Source: Clostridia bacterium (GTDB lineage Bacteria; Bacillota; Clostridia; TANB77; CAG-508). Taken from it: DNA of 9,383 nt. Every line of letters starts with the position of its first letter. Within the stretch, counting starts at the first letter, position 1. The DNA is taken from assembly GCA_900758165.1 (NCBI GenBank), contig CAAEQN010000042.1, forward strand, positions 1-9,383. The letters run 5' to 3'. The notes under the pieces are model-generated. The model ran no database searches and was not told the origin of the DNA. It worked only from the letters and a program-made list of their open reading frames with translations. The position numbers and the translations under genes were made by a program. Shown piece by piece: positions 6,421-9,383 of the stretch.

Positions 6421-6918
6421 CTACGATGTAAAATTATTATTTGCATATAAGCTATTCCAATCAAAGCCTTCTTTTTCGTATTCTCTTTGTTCAAAATTGC
6501 AAAGCCTTTTATTATTAGTATTTTTATATTTATTTATATTATATTTATTATCCTTAAACTTTTCTTCAATAGGGTATTGAAGTTTTGTTGGGGAGGGTAT
6601 TAAACTTTTGTTAAATAGGGTATTTAACTTTTCTTCAATAGGTATTAGTTTTCTAATATCTACTTCTTTACTATTTTCTTTATATACCATTTCAATATTT
6701 ATATAACCTTTATCTTTTAATGAATTTACTAGCTTTGATACTTGTGTTACTGATATATTTAAAAGTTCGCTTATAGTTTTATTGGTACAAAAGCAATATT
6801 GTTTTTCTTGACTTAAAAATATTACAAGTGAATATATATGTTTTTCTTTATCACTTAAATTTTTGTCTGTTAATATTTCTATTGGAATCCATAATCCTTT
6901 TAAATTTAAATTTGACAT
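6421..6918 (-). CDS. Winged-helix protein, candidate replication initiator
   Basis: A 165-residue protein. Residues 8-75 form a winged helix-turn-helix: GLWIPIEILTDKNLSDKEK, then CTNKTISELLNISVTQVSKLVNSLKDKGYI, with the recognition helix near 55-68. This resembles the N-terminal DNA-binding domain of initiators and regulators on Gram-positive plasmids and integrative elements. The rest is Lys/Asn-rich without a recognisable domain, ending FDWNSLYAN. The stretch coding for residues 91-121 contains four 23-bp DNA repeats, an iteron-like array next to an A/T-only tract, which points to an origin-binding protein. Two ATGs are possible: AGGAGG (6927-6932) is two bases from the first (6924) and eight from the second (6918), so the second is chosen. 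It could instead be a plain regulator. Confidence 0.65.
   Translation of the reverse strand: MSNLNLKGLWIPIEILTDKNLSDKEKHIYSLVIFLSQEKQYCFCTNKTISELLNISVTQVSKLVNSLKDKGYINIEMVYKENSKEVDIRKLIPIEEKLNTLFNKSLIPSPTKLQYPIEEKFKDNKYNINKYKNTNNKRLCNFEQREYEKEGFDWNSLYANNNFTS
6507..6556. other. A/T tract beside the iterons (possible unwinding element)
   Basis: Between the KR-codons and the first 23-bp repeat the DNA is almost purely A and T for about 45 bases, with a single G near 6518 and a CC at 6552-6553. It encodes an Asn/Lys/Tyr-rich run in the winged-helix protein. Its position right beside the repeats fits the easily melted segment of an iteron origin. In a genome this AT-rich such tracts also occur by chance. 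Confidence 0.4.
6557..6648. repeat. Four tandem 23-bp iteron-like repeats
   Basis: Copies lie at 6557-6579, 6580-6602, 6603-6625 and 6626-6648 with no gap. The shared core on the plus strand is AACTTTT, then a variable TTCAAT-like segment, then AGGGTATT. The first and last copies share AACTTTTCTTCAATAGG exactly; the fourth lacks one G; the second is the most divergent (GGGG in the middle). Because 23 is not a multiple of three, each copy is read in a different frame and gives a different peptide, so the repetition belongs to the DNA, not the protein. The length and spacing near two helical turns fit binding sites for an initiator. Confidence 0.8.
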
Positions 6919-6977
6919 TGCCATCCCCTCCTCTCTTTCAAATTCGTTCGCTTTATTTTGGCTTTATTTTCGTTTTT

Positions 6978-7006
6978 AAGATATAAATAATATAAGTTTA
7001 TATCTT
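6978..7006. repeat. Inverted repeat upstream of the winged-helix gene
   Basis: AAGATATAAA (6978-6987) and TTTATATCTT (6997-7006) are perfect 10-bp inverted copies separated by nine bases, about 60 bp upstream of the ATG at 6918. It lies where the promoter of that gene should be, with TTATATTAT-like -10 candidates between the arms, but no good -35 could be fixed. It may be an operator. The 217 bp between the gene and the next stop hold this repeat, the 7032-7077 terminator and the 7082-7105 repeat, and no gene. Confidence 0.45.
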
Positions 7007-7031
7007 GAAATTGTAGCTAAAAAATTTCCAT

Positions 7032-7077
7032 AAAAAAATCACCTTGAACTTATTTCTAAATTCAAAGCAATTTTTTA
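7032..7077 (-). terminator. Terminator of the AlbA_2 gene
   Basis: In minus-strand RNA AAAAAAUUGCUUUGAA can pair fully (counting three G-U pairs) with UUCAAGGUGAUUUUUU around a 12-base loop, giving a 16-bp stem ending in a run of seven U. It lies about 58 bp after the stop codon at 7135. The A-tract on the other side would let it work in both directions, although nothing on the plus strand needs it. Confidence 0.6.
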
Positions 7078-7081
7078 TATT

Positions 7082-7105
7082 TTTTTGCAACCGCTGTTGC
7101 AAAAA
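7082..7105. repeat. 10-bp inverted repeat
   Basis: TTTTTGCAAC (7082-7091) and GTTGCAAAAA (7096-7105) are perfect inverted copies around CGCT, 30 bp after the stop of the AlbA_2 gene. Neither strand has a T-run after the stem, so it is not a standard terminator by itself. It could be a protein-binding site or protect the 3' end of the transcript. Confidence 0.5.
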
Positions 7106-7134
7106 TTCCAGACACTTCTGAATAATTTGTAAAG

Positions 7135-8556
7135 TTAATAATTAATTCTCCAATAACCTTTTTTGTTAGATCCAACTCTTTCCAAAATTCCCATATCCTT
7201 TAAAACTTTTATATTTCTATAAATAGTATTTGTAGCTTTATCCAATTCTTTTGCAATTTCAGGTTGTGTTATATGGTTATTGATTTCTACTAAATTAATT
7301 ATATCTATTGATGTATTAGATAATTCAGGATATTTTTCTTTTATTTTTATCTCTACATTTATACCTACATTTTTCTCTACATTTATATCTACATTATCAT
7401 CATTTCTATCTACATTTCTATATAATCTACTATAAAAAGTAACGATAAAAACATCATCAATAATTTCAAAATTAGGCTTTTTCTCATCATTTTCATAGGC
7501 TTGAAAAATCTTTTTTATACCACTTCCACGTCTTTCCATAAAGTCTAATCTTGAAAAAATATCACAAACTAATTGATTTCTTCTTTGACTAGTAGGTCTT
7601 TTTAATAATTCTTCTAAAGTTTTTCCGTTTCCAATTTTACCACAAGATACAATTTCAATTCTATCATCATAAAATGCTAATTCAACATTTGTTCCTCTCA
7701 TCAGGTATGAGCGATGAGCCTCTGCGTTGATAAGTGCCTCACGCATAGCATCTAAATCATATTCTGGAATCGTTCTTCTTGCTAGTTTTCCGCCTTCTTT
7801 AACCCAACCATTTGACATATGCTTTTTGATAAATTCCATTGCATTATCAATTTGGTCTAAAATACTTCCATAAAATTCAATATCATCTTTGGCTGATAAT
7901 TTATCTAATCCGTTCCAACGAGTACAGGAAATAAATGAGCCAACTACTGGATTTTGGTCAGAATATAATAAAGCTGCATTTGTTAATTTTTCGCCACTTA
8001 ATAAGCCAAATGACTCTAACTCTTCTTTTCCTACTTTGTAGTCTTTTATATCTTTAAAATATTTCTTTAATTTTTCAAATGTAAAATCTTTATATAAATT
8101 ATCTGTTACTAATTCATCCCAACCTTGATTTCTTCCTCTTAAAATAAGTTCATTTAATTCTGTACTATTTGTTTCACAATCTTGGTCGCCTTTTCTTATA
8201 TATGCAATTCTTGTGCCTTTATTCACATAATAATATGGCGTATGTTGACCTGGAATAACTTTTACAACTATTAAGTCTTTTCCTTGTATATTAACAATAT
8301 CAATTGTTGGTATAATACTAGGATCTATTCTTGTTTTTATTCTATTAGCTATTTCTTCATAGGACTTTTTTATATCTTTGACACCAACAATTCTCTTTGT
8401 TCCATCTTCTACTCCAAATATTACATATCCAATATCATATCCATTAGCGAAAGAACTAACCGCTTTTAAATATTTTTTCGGTTCTTCAAAGCTTATTTGT
8501 TCCTTTAATTCCAAATTGTATTTTTCATCAGTTATCAATTTCTCTATGTCGTTCAT
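7135..8556 (-). CDS. AlbA_2 (Schlafen-type) / GHKL ATPase / winged-helix protein
   Basis: A 473-residue protein of the family often labelled RecG-like or putative DNA-binding ATP-binding protein. An AlbA_2 domain occupies about 1-135, with ELKEQISFEEPKKYLKAVSSFANG and the VIFGVEDG signature. A GHKL-type ATP-binding region spans about 265-355, with ALINAEAHRSY, the FYDDRIEIVSCG segment and ERRGSGIKKIF. A linker of four-residue repeats (NVDI, NVEK, NVGI, NVEI; about 388-403) leads to a C-terminal winged helix (about 415-473; QPEIAKELDKATNTIYRNIKVLKDMGILERVG). It probably binds DNA or RNA and acts as a regulator; AlbA_2 proteins are also found in defence contexts. The frame reaches GTG at 8565, but AAAGGTG (8563-8569) overlaps that codon and sits six bases before ATG at 8556, which is chosen. 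Its place between TnpV and the rest corresponds to the cargo slot of Tn4451 (catP there). Confidence 0.85.
   Translation of the reverse strand: MNDIEKLITDEKYNLELKEQISFEEPKKYLKAVSSFANGYDIGYVIFGVEDGTKRIVGVKDIKKSYEEIANRIKTRIDPSIIPTIDIVNIQGKDLIVVKVIPGQHTPYYYVNKGTRIAYIRKGDQDCETNSTELNELILRGRNQGWDELVTDNLYKDFTFEKLKKYFKDIKDYKVGKEELESFGLLSGEKLTNAALLYSDQNPVVGSFISCTRWNGLDKLSAKDDIEFYGSILDQIDNAMEFIKKHMSNGWVKEGGKLARRTIPEYDLDAMREALINAEAHRSYLMRGTNVELAFYDDRIEIVSCGKIGNGKTLEELLKRPTSQRRNQLVCDIFSRLDFMERRGSGIKKIFQAYENDEKKPNFEIIDDVFIVTFYSRLYRNVDRNDDNVDINVEKNVGINVEIKIKEKYPELSNTSIDIINLVEINNHITQPEIAKELDKATNTIYRNIKVLKDMGILERVGSNKKGYWRINY
7351..7398. repeat. Four tandem 12-bp repeats inside the AlbA_2 gene
   Basis: Plus-strand units CTCTACATTTAT, ACCTACATTTTT, CTCTACATTTAT and ATCTACATTATC follow without gaps, with decayed copies to about 7422. 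The period is a multiple of three and yields the tetrapeptide series NV(D/E/G)(I/K) in the linker before the winged helix. Similar GVNV-type runs occur in this protein family, so the repeat is a protein-level feature that may vary in copy number by slippage. Confidence 0.7.
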
Positions 8557-8571
8557 ACAATTCACCTTTCC

Positions 8572-8598
8572 AATTGTGCAGTTATCGATTGCACAATT
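8572..8598. promoter_or_regulatory. 9-bp inverted repeat, possible operator of the AlbA_2 gene
   Basis: AATTGTGCA (8572-8580) and TGCACAATT (8590-8598) are perfect inverted copies with nine bases between, giving half-sites 18 bp apart centre to centre. They lie between the predicted transcription start (about 8615) and the ribosome binding site (8563-8569), right where a repressor would block elongation. The product of the gene has a winged helix and could be the binder; alternatively the hairpin acts in the RNA near the ribosome binding site. Confidence 0.55.
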
Positions 8599-8621
8599 TA
8601 TTTTTTCTCTTATTGATTGAC

Positions 8622-8650
8622 ATTATAACATTTATTTCCATAAATTTCAT
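8622..8650 (-). promoter_or_regulatory. Promoter of the AlbA_2 gene
   Basis: The minus strand carries TGTTATAAT (8622-8630), an extended -10 with a perfect TATAAT, and ATGAAA (8645-8650; four of six to TTGACA) 17 bases upstream. The start would fall near 8615, about 60 bases before the ATG. A 7-bp inverted repeat (8642-8648 with 8653-8659) overlaps the -35. This gives the gene transcription independent of tnpV. Confidence 0.65.
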
Positions 8651-8674
8651 TAGAAATTTGAAAAAAGATGAATT

Positions 8675-9070
8675 TTACTGATATATAATTTCATTTATAA
8701 CAATTTCTTCAACTCTATTCTTTATATTATTCATCATTTGCACCCATTTTATTTGATTATTTGCTTTTAATTCTTCATTTACATTTTCTTTTTCAGACAT
8801 TTGTTTTACAAGCATATCAATTCTTTCTCTGCAAATATCGTCAATGTCTAGTAAATGACTTATTAATTCATTGTTAATTAGCATTATTGAATATTCTGCT
8901 TTTTTATTTTCTCTCAAATATCTTGCTCTCATTCTTCCATATTTTCCTACATTTCCTGTTCTTCTTGGTTTTGGCAGTACAATATTTGGAATATAATAGC
9001 CATTGACTAAATTATATTCAATTCCTGTTCTTTCATCAATATAACTTTGTTTTAATTCTTTATTTTCCAT
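8675..9070 (-). CDS. tnpV: TnpV family transposon-encoded protein
   Basis: A 131-residue protein of the TnpV family, small proteins of unproven function encoded by Tn4451-like mobilizable elements and their relatives. Recognisable signatures are GYYIPNIVLP (24-33), the basic VGKYGRMRARYLRENKKAEY (41-60), HLLDIDD (72-78) and the end KWVQMMNNIKNRVEEIVINEIIY. No membrane segment is present. ATG at 9070 has AAAGGA ten bases upstream (9081-9086). In Tn4451, tnpV follows the large serine recombinase gene tnpX; here the upstream side is non-coding to the window edge, so tnpX, if present, lies beyond 9383. The assignment to the family is firm by motif; the biochemical role is not known. Confidence 0.85.
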   Translation of the reverse strand: MENKELKQSYIDERTGIEYNLVNGYYIPNIVLPKPRRTGNVGKYGRMRARYLRENKKAEYSIMLINNELISHLLDIDDICRERIDMLVKQMSEKENVNEELKANNQIKWVQMMNNIKNRVEEIVINEIIYQ

Positions 9071-9111
9071 TTCTTTTTATTCCTTTCCAATTTTAATTTT
9101 TCTATAAAATC

Positions 9112-9158
9112 AAAAAAAAGATGATTTTATAAATTTGATTTTTATAAATTCATCTTTT
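9112..9158 (-). terminator. Terminator or attenuator upstream of tnpV
   Basis: Arms 9141-9158 and 9116-9133 pair over 18 bp with one mismatch around a seven-base loop, and on the minus strand the stem runs into eight T residues (9112-9119). It would end transcripts arriving from the right. No gene is seen between it and 9383, so it either terminates a gene outside the window or attenuates readthrough into tnpV, whose start is 41 bp downstream. Confidence 0.6.
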
Positions 9159-9383
9159 AAATATTTGAAAATTTATGATTATTACTAAATTGATTGTAGG
9201 AGGAAACCTTTGTTATTACTAGATTTTATAAATTCGTCATAAGAGAATATTATTGTAGTAATAGTACTACTTAATCTATATATAATAAATATTTGTTAAT
9301 ATACTATTATAGTAGAGAAGAAAATATCTTTCTCGGATTTCTGTTAAATTTTGTTAAATGTTCCACTTCAATTATTTTTTACA
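9159..9383. other. Intergenic region with no recognised gene
   Basis: No reading frame of useful length is present on either strand. What can be seen is an isolated AGGAGG on the plus strand (9198-9203) followed after six bases by TTG and a ten-codon frame (9210-9242). There is a GTAGTA/TACTAC inverted repeat (9255-9270), TACTA/TAGTA arms around 9302-9314, and a repeat of TTTAACA on the minus strand near 9333-9357. The sequence GATTTTATAAATT at 9222-9234 also occurs in the terminator at 9123-9135. None of these can be assigned a role. Confidence 0.4.

Noticed and set aside
7082..7105. Rho-independent terminator
   Set aside because: The stem is perfect but no T-run follows on either strand; the 7032-7077 hairpin is the better terminator.
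7351..7422. CRISPR-like array
   Set aside because: Units are 12 bp with no spacers and encode an in-frame tetrapeptide linker known from this protein family.
8661..9129. Short direct repeats (AAAAAAGATGA followed by a T-rich run) flanking tnpV
   Set aside because: The copies at 8661-8677 and 9114-9129 are short and very AT-rich, one overlaps the tnpV stop, and one belongs to a terminator stem, so chance or terminator similarity is the simpler explanation.
9306..9311. Minus-strand TATAAT as a tnpV promoter
   Set aside because: No acceptable -35 lies 16-18 bases upstream, and the terminator at 9112-9158 would intervene.

Overview
This window reads as very AT-rich DNA from a low-GC Bacillota, most likely a Clostridia-type gut or anaerobic organism. 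The basis is strong AGGAGG-type ribosome binding sites, protein sequences of clostridial character, and a Tn4451-like set of mobile-element genes. All genes I can support lie on the minus strand, so transcription runs from the right end of the window to the left.

Left half (1-4727): a cell-wall operon on the D-Ala-D-Ala pathway. A near-consensus sigma-A promoter (4699-4727) precedes a VanX-like D-Ala-D-Ala dipeptidase (3709-4560). Next come an alpha/beta hydrolase (2841-3662), a MurF-type ligase whose N-terminal substrate domain is replaced by membrane segments (1343-2857, overlapping the hydrolase by 17 bp), a D-Ala-D-Ala ligase (130-1323), and the first 27 codons of a further gene running off the left edge (1-83). 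The operon thus holds a dipeptide-making enzyme, a dipeptide-adding enzyme and a dipeptide-destroying enzyme. It resembles van-type remodelling clusters, but the ligase looks like a D-Ala-D-Ala enzyme and there is no lactate dehydrogenase or serine racemase in view.

Right half (4764-9383): a mobile module resembling Tn4451-type integrative mobilizable elements. From right to left it holds TnpV (8675-9070), an AlbA_2/ATPase/winged-helix protein (7135-8556), a small winged-helix protein (6421-6918), a structured 470-bp intergenic region, and a MobV relaxase (4764-5951). The large serine recombinase expected in such an element is not in the window and would lie beyond 9383.

Three non-coding structures deserve attention. 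First, four tandem 23-bp iteron-like repeats (6557-6648) lie inside the winged-helix gene next to an A/T-only tract, the layout of a replication origin embedded in its initiator gene. Second, a match to the pMV158 nick sequence (TAGTGTG/TTA) inside a small palindrome (6114-6129) sits upstream of the relaxase and overlaps a likely relaxase promoter. Third, six inverted repeats are packed almost back to back between 6186 and 6399, a candidate single-strand origin or other folded element. Together these suggest a mobilizable element that can also replicate as a circle. The relaxase stop codon is only 36 bp from the promoter of the cell-wall operon, with no terminator between, so the operon is either a chromosomal neighbour at the insertion junction or cargo of the element.
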